NCBI GenBank assembly: GCA_019747815.1
Contig: JAIEQJ010000001.1
Span: 120,943 to 184,942, forward strand
Direction: 5' to 3'
Source of the DNA: Hyphomonadaceae bacterium
Lineage (GTDB): Bacteria; Pseudomonadota; Alphaproteobacteria; Rhizobiales; Hyphomicrobiaceae
Length of the DNA stretch: 64,000 nt
In this document: positions 37,956-46,274 of the stretch, one piece after another
Numbering within the stretch: the first letter of the stretch is position 1
Layout of the letters: each line of letters begins with the position of its first letter
Translations under genes and position numbers: made by a program
The notes under the pieces: generated by a model
Databases searched by the model: none
The model's input: the letters and a program-made list of their open reading frames with translations, nothing else
What the model was told of the DNA's origin: nothing

Positions 37956-38918
37956 TCAACTCCTCACCTGTCCACCCGCAGGGGTGCACTCCAGATCGGG
38001 GGTCAACGTTGCGCGCTGTTTGACACGTTGGTCGTACGAGGCAGCAAGAAAATCAATGAAGCTCCGGACGGAAGGGAGCAAGCCGCGCCGGGTGGGAAAT
38101 ACCGCATGGACAATGCCGGCTCGCGGTTTCCAGCCAGGCACGACGTCGACGAGCCGGCCGGATGCAACGTGTTCGTCGACGACCATGGTCGGCAATTTGA
38201 CGATGCCGACGCCTGCGAGAGCGGCGTGCAACAGTTGCGCCATGTCGTCGGTGACCAGACGCGGCTTGTGCGCAACGCGCACTGACGCCCAGTCGGGACC
38301 GTTGAGCTCCCAGACGTGCTTGGCAAGCGCCGGCCCGAGATCGAGGCTTGGCAACGCCCCGAGGTCCGCCGGCACCAGCGGAAGACTTCTGCCTTTGACC
38401 AACTCAGGGCTCGCCACGATATGCTGCGCGCTCTCGCCGAGCGTGCGCATGACGAGATCGGTCGGCTCGAGCGGCGGGAAGCGGACACGCAATGCGACGT
38501 CGATGCCTTCGGCGATGAGGTCGACACGGCGAGATGTGGAGTCCAGTTCGACGGTGACGCGAGGATTGGCCGCCATATAGCGCGCGATCATCGGGCCAAC
38601 CTCAAAGCAGACGAGCGCCGGCGGCGCGCTCACCCTGATCAAGCCCTGCGGCCCGGACCGTGAGCGCTCGACGGCTTCCTGTGCGGCACCCGCCTCGACG
38701 AGCATGGCGACGCAGTGGCGGTAGAATTCCTGGCCGATCTCCGTGACGGCCAGCTTGCGCGTGGACCGCTGCAGCAGCCGCACGCCAAGGCGCTCCTCAA
38801 GCGCGATGATGCGACGGCTGAGCTTGGACTTCGGCATGCCGGTGGCCCGCCCGGCAGCCGCGTAGCCGCCATGATCGACCACCTGCACAAAGTAATAGAG
38901 ATCGTTGAGGTCTTGCAT
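37956..38918 (-). CDS. LysR-type regulator, divergent from pirin gene
   Basis: 320 aa. HTH: MQDLNDLYYFVQVVDHGGYA, GRATGMPKSKLSRRIIALEE. The effector domain is normal until FIDFLAASYDQRVKQRA; the last ~17 residues (TLTPDLECTPAGG) read through the end of the adjacent IS element, so the natural C-terminus has been replaced or slightly extended. LysR, pirin and hydrolase genes in this order are common in proteobacteria. It probably binds the palindrome eight bases before its start and controls both directions. Confidence 0.85.
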   Translation of the reverse strand: MQDLNDLYYFVQVVDHGGYAAAGRATGMPKSKLSRRIIALEERLGVRLLQRSTRKLAVTEIGQEFYRHCVAMLVEAGAAQEAVERSRSGPQGLIRVSAPPALVCFEVGPMIARYMAANPRVTVELDSTSRRVDLIAEGIDVALRVRFPPLEPTDLVMRTLGESAQHIVASPELVKGRSLPLVPADLGALPSLDLGPALAKHVWELNGPDWASVRVAHKPRLVTDDMAQLLHAALAGVGIVKLPTMVVDEHVASGRLVDVVPGWKPRAGIVHAVFPTRRGLLPSVRSFIDFLAASYDQRVKQRATLTPDLECTPAGGQVRS

Positions 38919-38925
38919 GGGTTAT

Positions 38926-38943
38926 CGTCCCAAATTTGGGACG
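38926..38943. promoter_or_regulatory. 18-bp perfect palindrome CGTCCCAAATTTGGGACG
   Basis: It lies in the 122-base space between the LysR and pirin genes, eight bases upstream of the LysR start. The core TCCC-N6-GGGA spans a T-N-A dyad of the LysR type. Autoregulation by LysR and control of the pirin operon are inferred. Confidence 0.65.
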
Positions 38944-39040
38944 CACTAGTCAAGAACTGCCGACTTCTGGAGATGTCGTCCCGCAGCTAGGTTTATTGGC
39001 AAGATCAGCGACCTGGCTGACAAAAGAATGGAGACAATCC

Positions 39041-39919
39041 ATGAGACAGATCCTCGGCATTTACAGCGCGCCCCGGCAGCATTGGGTCGGCGACGGCTTT
39101 CCCGTCCGCACGATGCTTTCGCACCACGACCAGGGCCCCCACATCAGCCCGTTCATCATGCTGGACTATGCAGGGCCGGCGAAGTTCACGCCGACCACCG
39201 AACGGCGTGGTGTCGGCCAGCATCCGCACAAGGGGTTCGAGACCGTCACCATCGTCTACGAGGGCGAGGTCGAGCACCGCGACTCGACGGGCGCAGGCGG
39301 CGTAATTGGGCCCGGCGACGTGCAGTGGATGACGGCGGCCTCGGGCATCCTGCACGAGGAATATCATTCGCCGGCCTTCGCGAAGTCGGGCGGCAACTTC
39401 GAGATGGTGCAGCTGTGGGTCAACCTGCCGGCCAAGGACAAGGCGGCGAGGCCCGGCTACCAGAGCCTGCTCGCGTCCGACATTCCCGCAGTCGATCTGC
39501 CGGACGGTGCCGGCAAGCTGCGCGTCATCGCGGGCAATTTCGGCGCCGCCAAGGGACCGGCACGCACCTTCACCCCGATCAACATCTGGGATGTCCGCCT
39601 GAGCCGCGCCAGGTCGGTGACGCTCGATGTGCCGGAGGGCCACACGCTCTCGGTCCTCGTTCTTTCGGGCGGCGTCGAGATCGACGGCCGCGAGAGCGTG
39701 CGCGAGGCGCAGACGGTGATCCTCGGGCGTGACGGCGGGGGTATCACGCTCAAGGCCGACGGCGACGCAAAGCTGCTCGTGCTCACCGGCGAGCCGATCA
39801 ATGAGCCGGTCGTGGCGCACGGTCCGTTCGTCATGAACACCGCGGGCGAGATCAAGCAGGCCATGCTCGAATTCCAGAGCGGCAAGTTCGGTGCGATCCG
39901 CGAAACCCAAACGGCATGA
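39041..39919 (+). CDS. Pirin family protein
   Basis: 292 aa bicupin. The pirin N-terminal motif is visible as RRGVGQHPHKGFETVTIVY with metal-binding H, H and E, then GDVQWMTAASGILHEEY. The C-terminal cupin contains GHTLSVLVLSGGVEIDG. Pirins of this type often act as quercetinase-like or redox-sensing iron proteins. It starts at the ATG at 39041, with AATGGAGACAATCC upstream. Confidence 0.9.
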   Translation: MRQILGIYSAPRQHWVGDGFPVRTMLSHHDQGPHISPFIMLDYAGPAKFTPTTERRGVGQHPHKGFETVTIVYEGEVEHRDSTGAGGVIGPGDVQWMTAASGILHEEYHSPAFAKSGGNFEMVQLWVNLPAKDKAARPGYQSLLASDIPAVDLPDGAGKLRVIAGNFGAAKGPARTFTPINIWDVRLSRARSVTLDVPEGHTLSVLVLSGGVEIDGRESVREAQTVILGRDGGGITLKADGDAKLLVLTGEPINEPVVAHGPFVMNTAGEIKQAMLEFQSGKFGAIRETQTA

Positions 39920-39924
39920 CTTAA

Positions 39925-39960
39925 GGTGGCTTCGGCCTGTTGGCTGGAGCCGCCCTTTAT
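39925..39960 (+). terminator. Probable terminator after the pirin gene
   Basis: A 7-bp stem (GGTGGCT with AGCCGCC, one G-T pair) encloses a 16-base loop and is followed by CTTTATT. It begins five bases after the pirin stop. The T-tract is short, so it may be weak. Confidence 0.45.
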
Positions 39961-40030
39961 TAACGGCATTAACGGCGCCGGTCCGCCGCCGCGAACGCTG
40001 GCCATCACGTAAGCCCCCAGGAGAAGACCC

Positions 40031-40657
40031 ATGACCAAACCCTATATCCGCCTCGATAAGAACAATGCCGCCGTGCTGCTCGTCGATCATCAGGCGGGAC
40101 TGCTCTCGCTCGTGCGCGACATCGAGCCCGACAGGTTCAAGAACAACGTGCTGGCGCTTGCCGACCTCGCCGCCTACTTCCAGCTGCCGACCATCCTGAC
40201 GACAAGCTTCGAGGACGGCCCCAACGGCCCGCTCGTGCCCGAACTCAAGGAGAAATTTCCCAAGGCGCCCTTCATCCCGCGCCCCGGGCAGATCAATGCC
40301 TGGGACAACGAAGATTTCGTCAAGGCGGTGAAGGCGACGGGCAAGAAGCAGCTCATCATCGCCGGCGTGGTGACGGAAGTATGCGTCGCGTTCCCGGCAT
40401 TGTCGGCGCTTGCCGAAGGCTTTGATGTGTTCGTCGTCACCGATGCCTCGGGCACCTTCAACGAGATCACGCGTCACGCGGCCTGGGATCGCATGGCGGC
40501 TGCTGGCGCGCAGCTGATGACCTGGTTCGGCGTCGCCTGCGAGCTGCACCGCGACTGGCGTAACGATGTCGAGGGGTTGGGCACGCTCTTCTCCAACCAC
40601 ATCCCTGACTACCGGAACCTCATCACTGCCTACACGACGGTGAAGGGACGCAAATAG
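40031..40657 (+). CDS. Isochorismatase-family cysteine hydrolase (YcaC-like)
   Basis: 208 aa. The catalytic triad region is seen: VLLVDHQAGLL with the aspartate, lysine in the KAPF-IPRPGQINAW area, and the nucleophile cysteine in IIAGVVTEVCVAFPALSA. It resembles YcaC hydrolases of unknown amide substrate. It follows the pirin gene after 111 bases and a hairpin, with AGGAGAAGACCC before the ATG. Confidence 0.88.
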   Translation: MTKPYIRLDKNNAAVLLVDHQAGLLSLVRDIEPDRFKNNVLALADLAAYFQLPTILTTSFEDGPNGPLVPELKEKFPKAPFIPRPGQINAWDNEDFVKAVKATGKKQLIIAGVVTEVCVAFPALSALAEGFDVFVVTDASGTFNEITRHAAWDRMAAAGAQLMTWFGVACELHRDWRNDVEGLGTLFSNHIPDYRNLITAYTTVKGRK

Positions 40658-40839
40658 AGTGCTTCGGATAACAGGCACCGGGGGCACAATCCGTTCTCCT
40701 GTGACCCCGGCTGATGTGTTCGCAGAAAGAACTGCGCCTTAATTCCAGAGGCAATCCGCCGGTGATGGTGCGCCGCCGCTCTTGCGGGGGAGCGGCGGCG
40801 CACGATACACACCCTACGCTCGTCAAGGGAGACCTGCGC

Positions 40840-41247
40840 ATGTCCATCCTCCAAGAGTTCAAAGACTTCGCCCTCAAAGGCAATGTGGTCGATATGGCCG
40901 TCGGCATCATCATCGGCGGCGCCTTCGGCACCATCGTGCAGTCGCTGGTCAAGGACGTGCTCATGCCGCCCATCGGCATGCTGCTCGGCGGCGTCGACTT
41001 CTCGGACATCAAGTTGACGCTCAAGGCGGCGGCAGACGGCAAGGACGCCGTGACCATGAACATCGGCGTTTTCCTCAACAACGTGATCAGCTTCCTGATC
41101 GTGGCGCTGGCCGTATTCGCGCTCATCAAGGCCATCAACGAGCTGCGCAAGCGCTTCGAGCGGGAGAAGCCCGCCGCATCGCCTGTTCCGCCGGCCTCCG
41201 AGGTCTATCTCAAGGAGATCCGCGACGCGCTGGTGAAGAAGGCGTGA
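40840..41247 (+). CDS. mscL: Large-conductance mechanosensitive channel MscL
   Basis: 135 aa. It has the cytoplasmic N-terminal helix [20 protein letters not shown], the first membrane helix with the [11 protein letters not shown] glycine pattern, a periplasmic loop, the second helix [16 protein letters not shown] and the C-terminal bundle helix. It forms a pentameric channel that releases solutes in hypo-osmotic shock. Upstream in-frame codons from 40714 are unlikely. Confidence 0.94.
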   Translation: MSILQEFKDFALKGNVVDMAVGIIIGGAFGTIVQSLVKDVLMPPIGMLLGGVDFSDIKLTLKAAADGKDAVTMNIGVFLNNVISFLIVALAVFALIKAINELRKRFEREKPAASPVPPASEVYLKEIRDALVKKA

Positions 41248-41310
41248 TCGCGCGGGCGGGGCGTTTGGTCTTCATGCGCGGCACAGCGGCTTAGCCACGG
41301 TCATGCATGA

Positions 41311-41330
41311 GGGCCGCCGCGGCGGTCCTT
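41311..41330. terminator. Stem-loop between mscL and the DUF4365 remnant
   Basis: GGGCCGCC and GGCGGTCC form an 8-bp stem almost without a loop, followed by TT. It is located 64 bases after mscL and may end transcription, but lacks a T-run. Confidence 0.35.
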
Positions 41331-41354
41331 ATGCGGACTTCGGCGCCTTGACGA

Positions 41355-42003
41355 TCACCTCGATGTGGTGGCCGCGCTCGCCCAGATAGTTAGGCGTGTG
41401 CCTGATTTTCGAGCCTGGCGTGCCGTCAGTTCAGGGCGACCGGTCTTGTACGGCGAGGCGCCGACATTGAGGTCCTGGGTGAGCACGACCTCGAGCAGGT
41501 TCATGTGCCCCCGCTCGCCCCCTTGTACGTGCGAAACCAGACGCCGAACCTGCTCTTGGCCACGCACAGCGCCGCCAGGGCATCGCGCGCCGTCTCGCCG
41601 AAGCGGTCGGCGCTCCGCTGATGTTAAGACGCCGATGTCCCGGCCCCCGGCCGTTATCGACGCTCTTCCAGAACGCCTCGCTGCGCGCCCCAGATGGACC
41701 AGGGCGATGATGACCGGCGGGTTGCCCTCGTGCCAGTAGGCGACGTCTTCGCCGTCCATCAGATACTGGAATGTCTCGCCGTCGTCGGCAGTGTATGTGC
41801 CGTCGTCCGTTGTCTTGACCTGGACCGCGATCAGCCGACCGGACCGCGTGCCGGTCTGGGGGTCGCGCAACTCGAGAAGACCGTCGTAACCGGCCTCGGG
41901 TGGGCCGTAGGGGTGTAGAAGAAACCATGGCGTTAGCGCGGTCCTTGACGAACGCCTCACCCTGGCTTTCCACAATCTGCTGTCGTGTGACGGTCTTAGT
42001 CAT
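41355..42003 (-). pseudogene. DUF4365-type protein, frameshifted
   Basis: The gene begins MTKTVTRQQIVESQGEAF in one frame, passes to a second (GYDGLLELRDPQTGTRSGRL, IAVQVKTTDDGTY, EDVAYWHEGNPPVIIALVHL), goes back to the first (RSEAFWKSVDNGRGPGHRR) and then again to the second (VQGGERGHMNLLEVVLTQ, VGASPYKTGRPEL). At least three shifts are needed. The D-x(n)-VQVKTT segment is the PD-(D/E)XK-like core of this family, which is often found in defence and mobile regions. Confidence 0.75.
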
Positions 42004-42165
42004 GGTGCAGACCCTCATGATCGTCCGTAATATACGTGTTTTGTTCTGATTCGGCGATGCGCGGACGAGGGGTTCTGCACAACGTGGCCAGCATCTGGAA
42101 TTCTCGCTCGCGCTGGCGGCGCAGCGGAGGGTGAGGAGCGCGCCTTCGTCGAAAGCTTCCCACGA

Positions 42166-42381
42166 CTACTTCTTGTCGGGTTGCAGCAGCTCCAGGTAGT
42201 GCACACCTAGAGCCTGGGCGAGCTCGTAGAGCGATACCACTGTCGGATTCCTACAACCTCGCTCGAGATCGCTGATGTACTGTTGGCTGAAGCCAGAGCG
42301 CTCGGCGAGTTGCTCCTGCGTCAGGCCCTTGGCAAGCCTGATCTTCCTCGTGTTCCTGCCGACAAGCCTCCGCATATCCAT
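42166..42381 (-). CDS. Small XRE-family DNA-binding protein
   Basis: 71 aa, essentially one Cro/C1 helix-turn-helix: RKIRLAKGLTQEQLAERSGF, SQQYISDLERGCRNPTVVSL. Proteins of this kind serve as regulators of integrative elements. It is transcribed away from the next gene, with 107 bases between the two starts. Confidence 0.85.
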   Translation of the reverse strand: MDMRRLVGRNTRKIRLAKGLTQEQLAERSGFSQQYISDLERGCRNPTVVSLYELAQALGVHYLELLQPDKK

Positions 42382-42488
42382 GCGAGACGGCTTGGCCGAA
42401 TACGCACGTGCGGTTTATCAACTATAGTATGTAATGACGTGCTGCCGGGGCTGACTGCGTCTGCTAAGTCCCACTCCGGAGAACGCGA

Positions 42489-42746
42489 ATGTCAGACCGC
42501 TCACCCGCGCCAGTCACTGTTCCGGCAAACGGCGACACGCTTACCCCGTACGATCGGAGCCACTTCGTTACCTATCTGCAGTTGCTCGACGCCGACGCTA
42601 TGAGCGCTGATTGGAGGGAAACGGTACGCACCGTCCTCTTCCTTGACCCCGACGCTGATCCGGACGCTGCACGACGCTCGTACGATGCCCATCTGGCGCG
42701 CGCTCGCTGGATGACGCAAGCTGGATATCGACAGCTCTTGAAATGA
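42489..42746 (+). CDS. Small conserved mobile-element protein (DUF2285-like)
   Basis: 85 aa. The sequence LTPYDRSHFVTYLQLLDADA, SADWRETVRTVLFLDPDADP and LARARWMTQAGYRQLL is of a type I know from rhizobial integrative elements, usually beside XRE and DUF2285 genes. The function is unknown; the protein is helical and may bind DNA. I am not certain of the Pfam name. Confidence 0.65.
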   Translation: MSDRSPAPVTVPANGDTLTPYDRSHFVTYLQLLDADAMSADWRETVRTVLFLDPDADPDAARRSYDAHLARARWMTQAGYRQLLK

Positions 42747-42803
42747 CCTGAACCAGAACGGGTATTGCCTCGCCCGCCGCTTACAAAAAACGCGGTACAC
42801 CCG

Positions 42804-42817
42804 CTGTCACGTGACAG
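42804..42817. promoter_or_regulatory. 14-bp perfect palindrome CTGTCACGTGACAG
   Basis: It lies in the 196-base gap before the isochorismatase-like gene (125 bases upstream of its start). Its length and symmetry suggest an operator, perhaps for the nearby XRE protein; there is no direct evidence. Confidence 0.45.
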
Positions 42818-42942
42818 TCACAAAGAGACGCTAACGGATCATTGATCGGTTCTCTTCAGCTCTTCTTCGCAAAACGTGAACCACCTCACCCCAATATCCC
42901 GCGCGCAGCTGCAGTCACGTTCTCATATTTGGGGGAGCACAT

Positions 42943-43542
42943 ATGAAACACCGACGCTTCAGCAATTCGCCTCTCTTGAGTCCGTCGGTCAGCATTCTGG
43001 TGGTCGTCTCGTCCGAAAGGCGTGAATTGATCGCACTCGATTCCAGAACGTACACCGTCCACGAGCAAACCATTGCCGCCATGTTGGCCGCGGCCCAAAT
43101 TGCCAAGGTCCCAGCTTTTGTTCTTTCACGCGACGTACCGGAGCAAAAGCCTTGCTCACTGGCGGTGGAATCCGACACGTCGTTCCAAAGCAGATTCGTC
43201 TTCGAGGAGAGCACTTCTCCCTGGTCGCACAAGCCCTTTGTCGAGGCGCTCACTGCGCAAGATCGATCGATGCTCGTCCTTGCCGGCTTCTGGCTTGAGC
43301 ACGAAGTCCTGACCACGGCCCTCCACGCCCTCGTCGACGGCTATGATATCTATGTGCTCCTCGACGCCACTCCTTCCAGATCGCGATGCGCATCCTTCGC
43401 TGCGCGCGAGCGTTTGAGCCAGGCGGGGGCGATGCCCGTGACCGCCTCGCAGGTTATCAACGAGTGGTCCTTCGAGACGCCGGACGCCTCGACGCGAGCC
43501 GGGCTCAAGTCGCTCCTGCCGATCTTGCTCGACCTTGGGTAG
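42943..43542 (+). CDS. Isochorismatase-like protein without the catalytic cysteine
   Basis: 199 aa. The fold is recognisable from MLVLAGFWLEHEVLTTALHA, LVDGYDIYVLLDATP and the C-terminal SQVINEWSFE. The nucleophile cysteine (normally AG..T..CV..TA) is replaced by a His-Glu pair, and the N-terminal D of the triad is not seen, so it is probably not an active hydrolase of the usual kind. GGGGGAG lies before the ATG. It sits alone inside the element remains. Confidence 0.72.
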   Translation: MKHRRFSNSPLLSPSVSILVVVSSERRELIALDSRTYTVHEQTIAAMLAAAQIAKVPAFVLSRDVPEQKPCSLAVESDTSFQSRFVFEESTSPWSHKPFVEALTAQDRSMLVLAGFWLEHEVLTTALHALVDGYDIYVLLDATPSRSRCASFAARERLSQAGAMPVTASQVINEWSFETPDASTRAGLKSLLPILLDLG

Positions 43543-43654
43543 GCCGCCCGAGAACGTGGGTCCCGTCATTAATCCTGTGCACTGCCTCGGGTTGCCTAGC
43601 CCCAATGCGTTCAAATAGACGTATACATACTTTAAGTGCTGTTGTCGTTGTGTC

Positions 43655-44483
43655 ATGCCCAGGTCCTATGTCGGTCCCCCCTGGCCGCCACAGATTACCG
43701 ACTATGACTACATCCTCGCGCTGTGCCCGAGTGATCTTGCCTGGGAGTTTCTCCGGCGCAATCCCGACTATCAGCGAGCCTACCGCTTGAGCAGACGCGG
43801 ATGGCACCGGTCCTGCCGCTTAAGAAGTGGGCACCTGCTCAGTCGCATCCGCCGCCATACGCCCCGCGCCATCGCCTGGGGCCTCCATCCCTTTCGTGGA
43901 TCCGGCCCTGCCGGCTCCCAAAGCGCCCGTCTCCTGGCTGACGGCTTCCGCCGCTCCACTCCTCGCGGCAGTTTGCGACCGCCCAACTGCCGGCGCGTCA
44001 GCCAATCTGGCTTTGTCTCGTCTCCGATGCGAAGCAAGTCTCATAGTCGGGCCTGCCCAAGAAGAAAGCCTGATACTTCGCGACTCCGATAAGGCTCTGA
44101 CGCTGCGGCTTAATGGCTCTCGCGCATGCCTCGCACCCGTCGCTACCACTTTCCTGATTGCAGGACTTCCAGTCCCATCAACGCTGGCAGCCGACTTCGG
44201 CATCCTCGATCAGCTACTCCTATCCCCCTGCTCCAGGCTACACCGCTCGCGTGATCGCCTGCTGTTTCGCGATGCCATCGTTACCCTCGATGGGCGCAAT
44301 GCCGGCGCCAGCCACCGTGAGGCCGCCGAGGTGATTTTTGGCATCAAGCGCGTTCGTGCGGATTGGTCTGCCCGTGGGGGCTGGCTAAAGGAACGCATGC
44401 GGCGAGCCCTCGCCAAAGGCGAAGAGATGCGTGACGGCGGCTATCGCAGAGCCCTCGATGGGGCGTGTCGTTTCAATCGCTGA
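43655..44483 (+). pseudogene. DUF6499/DUF2285 protein, frameshifted
   Basis: The first frame gives the DUF6499 start YDYILALCPSDLAWEFLRRN then PDYQRAYRL. Near 43895-43902 it shifts, and the next frame continues PFVDPALPAPKAPVSW and, at the C-terminus, the DUF2285 part LLFRDAIVTLDGRNAGASHR, EAAEVIFGIKRVRADWSARG, GWLKERMRRALAKGEEMRDG. Such proteins are common transcriptional-regulator-like genes of rhizobial integrative elements. Because a single shift separates two good halves, a sequencing error or recent mutation is possible. Confidence 0.75.
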
Positions 44484-44553
44484 CAATACGACATGCCCGC
44501 CTTCCGCACCTGCCCGCATTCTCCTCCGACTTCCTCTGCTCAGGGGTGTCGGC

Positions 44554-44745
44554 ATGGCCCAGAAGAAGAGATCGCGCTTTTTCACGACCGACGAAGCTGC
44601 GGAGTTCCTCAGGCTCAAGAAGCATACCCTTGAGAACATGCGGTCGCTGAAAACCGGCCCGCCCGCTCGCAAGCACGGCGGCCGCGTCTTCTACCACGTC
44701 GACGACCTCATCGCCTGGTCCAAGAACACCCGGCGCAAAACATGA
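44554..44745 (+). CDS. Helix-turn-helix (excisionase/AlpA-like) protein
   Basis: 63 aa: FFTTDEAAEFLRLKKHTLEN, then GGRVFYHVDDLIAWSK, the standard winged HTH_17 pattern. It is found next to DUF2285 and DUF736 genes in the same type of element. The ATG at 44554 starts MAQKKRSRF; longer frames run through the previous gene. The last codons overlap the next start as ATGA. Confidence 0.85.
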   Translation: MAQKKRSRFFTTDEAAEFLRLKKHTLENMRSLKTGPPARKHGGRVFYHVDDLIAWSKNTRRKT

Positions 44746-45232
44746 GCCGCGCAGGCATCCTGGCTGGCATTGCCACCGGCATTGTCCTGTTGATCGCCTC
44801 GTCGCTGCAGGACACCACGCCCAGCCTTATCAGGAATGCATCCGCCAGCGTGCCCCCTGGCCTCTACAGGATAACATCGGGTCCAGTACATCGTGGCGAC
44901 GTCGTGCTCATTCGGCTGCCACCGCGTATCGCCGATCTCGCCGATCGGCGCGGATACCTGCCAAGTCGGCGTATCTGATCAAGTTCATCATTGGGGTCAC
45001 CGGCGACCGCGTCTGCCGTTTCGGCGGCCGCGTCTTCGTGAATGGAGCCGTCCGCGCGCGAGCCTTCTCCCGCGACAGGCGGCATCGGCACATGCCTGTC
45101 TGGCAGGGCTGCTACCGGCTCGCGTCCGGCCAGGTCTTCGTGCTCGCGGAGGACCCAGACAGTTTCGACAGCAGATACTTCGGTCCTCTCAGCGATCACC
45201 ACATCATCGGGCGCGGCGTACGCGTCTGGTGA
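44742..45232 (+). pseudogene. TraF-type S26 signal peptidase, frameshifted
   Basis: The N-terminal membrane anchor (GILAGIATGIVLLIASSLQ) and the catalytic serine segment ASASVPPGLYRI are in one frame, which stops at 44978. One base seems missing at about 44962 (CTGCC-AAGTCG); the next frame then gives KSAYLIKFIIGVTGDRVC with the catalytic lysine region, and PVWQGCYRLASGQVFVLAED to VRVW. The intact enzyme would process conjugation pilin-type proteins. Confidence 0.8.
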
Positions 45233-45904
45233 AGTCAGGTGCGCCCGAACAGAGCGCCTGACGCTGACTATCTCTCTGAGCAAGATAAACTTCTGGCGAC
45301 GGTGGCGGCAAAAGGAAAGGCTACACTTGTACTTCTCTGACGCCCTTATCCAAGCTCACATGTCCAAGTGCAGCAATGAAGTCTGGGCGGTCCCGCCCTC
45401 GAGAACCTCTCGGGCGGTCGGGCTCTATGGCGCGAAATGCGCCACCGAGCCGCCGTAGGCGTCTCGGCACATGCGTGTAACGATCCCTACCGCGGAGCCT
45501 GCCGCACGCTCACTGCGTCATCGTCAACCACAGCATCTGCAGCGCCCCGCAGAATGACCGCAAGGTCGACAGATCGCTGACCCGTCTCGGGACAAACGCT
45601 TTCCATCCTGGAACTACTGTCCTTCATGAGGTCGACCTGGCTTACATTCCGCGCCCGTTGACCGACGCCATGCCGCTCGGTCCTCCCGCCTGGCCGGACG
45701 CCCATTGCCCCGCCTATGCTTCTGCGAGCCTGTGGCAGGCGTCGCCTTAGAGGCAACCCGCGCGGCGCGCGGGTCCTCCACTGCGTTCCGGTCCCTGGCG
45801 CGACGCAAGCGTCGCTTGGGATGCCTCAGGCTCCAGCCCGCCACGATCTCGCGCGCGCCGGCGGGGGAATAGGCCTCCGCCGGACAAGCAAGAGGATTAA
45901 CATC
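45233..45904. other. Non-coding or decayed stretch between peptidase remnant and DUF736
   Basis: No complete gene is seen. There is a GC-rich inverted repeat near 45390-45417 (CGCCCTCGAG against CTCGGGCG). A plus-strand open frame enters DUF736 from 45716, but its upstream part resembles no family. In intact elements another small gene often lies here, so decay is plausible. Confidence 0.35.
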
Positions 45905-46228
45905 ATGGCTACCATCGGAACCGTCACCAAGCACGACGACGGCCACTACGAGGGCGAGCTCAGGACCCTCTCCGTCCGTGCCGACATCGCCATCATGCCG
46001 GTCAGCGACAAGGCTACCCATAGTCAGCCCGACTTCCGGGTTCTGTCCAAGGGCGTCGAGATCGGTGCCGGCTGGCTCCGCATCGGCCAGATGTCGGGCA
46101 AGGAGTACGTGTCGCTGTCGATCTCAGCACCCGAGTTCGGCTCCAAGACGCTCTATGCGAACCTCGGCCGAGCCGCGGGCGAGACCGATCCGAACGTCTA
46201 CGCCCTGATCTGGAATCCGCGAGAGTAA
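45905..46228 (+). CDS. DUF736 domain protein
   Basis: 107 aa. Start MATIGTVTKHDDGHYEGELR, then GAGWLRIGQMSGKEYVSLSI and the end TDPNVYALIWNPRE are the classic DUF736 pattern. The family is tied to conjugative and integrative elements of alphaproteobacteria; its function is unknown. The ATG at 45905 is at the conserved position. A strong terminator follows 12 bases after the stop. Confidence 0.93.
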   Translation: MATIGTVTKHDDGHYEGELRTLSVRADIAIMPVSDKATHSQPDFRVLSKGVEIGAGWLRIGQMSGKEYVSLSISAPEFGSKTLYANLGRAAGETDPNVYALIWNPRE

Positions 46229-46240
46229 CCCCTCGTCTTC

Positions 46241-46274
46241 GCCCTCGCGCCGGCAACGGCGCGGGGGCTCTTTT
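46241..46274 (+). terminator. Rho-independent terminator after DUF736
   Basis: A 12-bp stem (GCCCTCGCGCCG with CGGCGCGGGGGC, one T-G pair) closed by a GCAA tetraloop, followed by TCTTTT. This is the clearest terminator in the window and ends the small-gene operon before the relaxase. Confidence 0.88.

Larger units (their letters stand above)
36868..38007 (-). mobile_element. Degenerate IS3-family insertion sequence
   Basis: It contains remains of both IS3 reading frames (orfA near 37915-37565, orfB near 37540-36868), each with frameshifts. The right end is placed near 38007, where the LysR reading frame passes into the sequence containing TGACCCCCGATC, a common IS3-family terminal string. 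The left end is not visible as an inverted repeat, so both boundaries are approximate. It is not autonomous. Confidence 0.65.
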
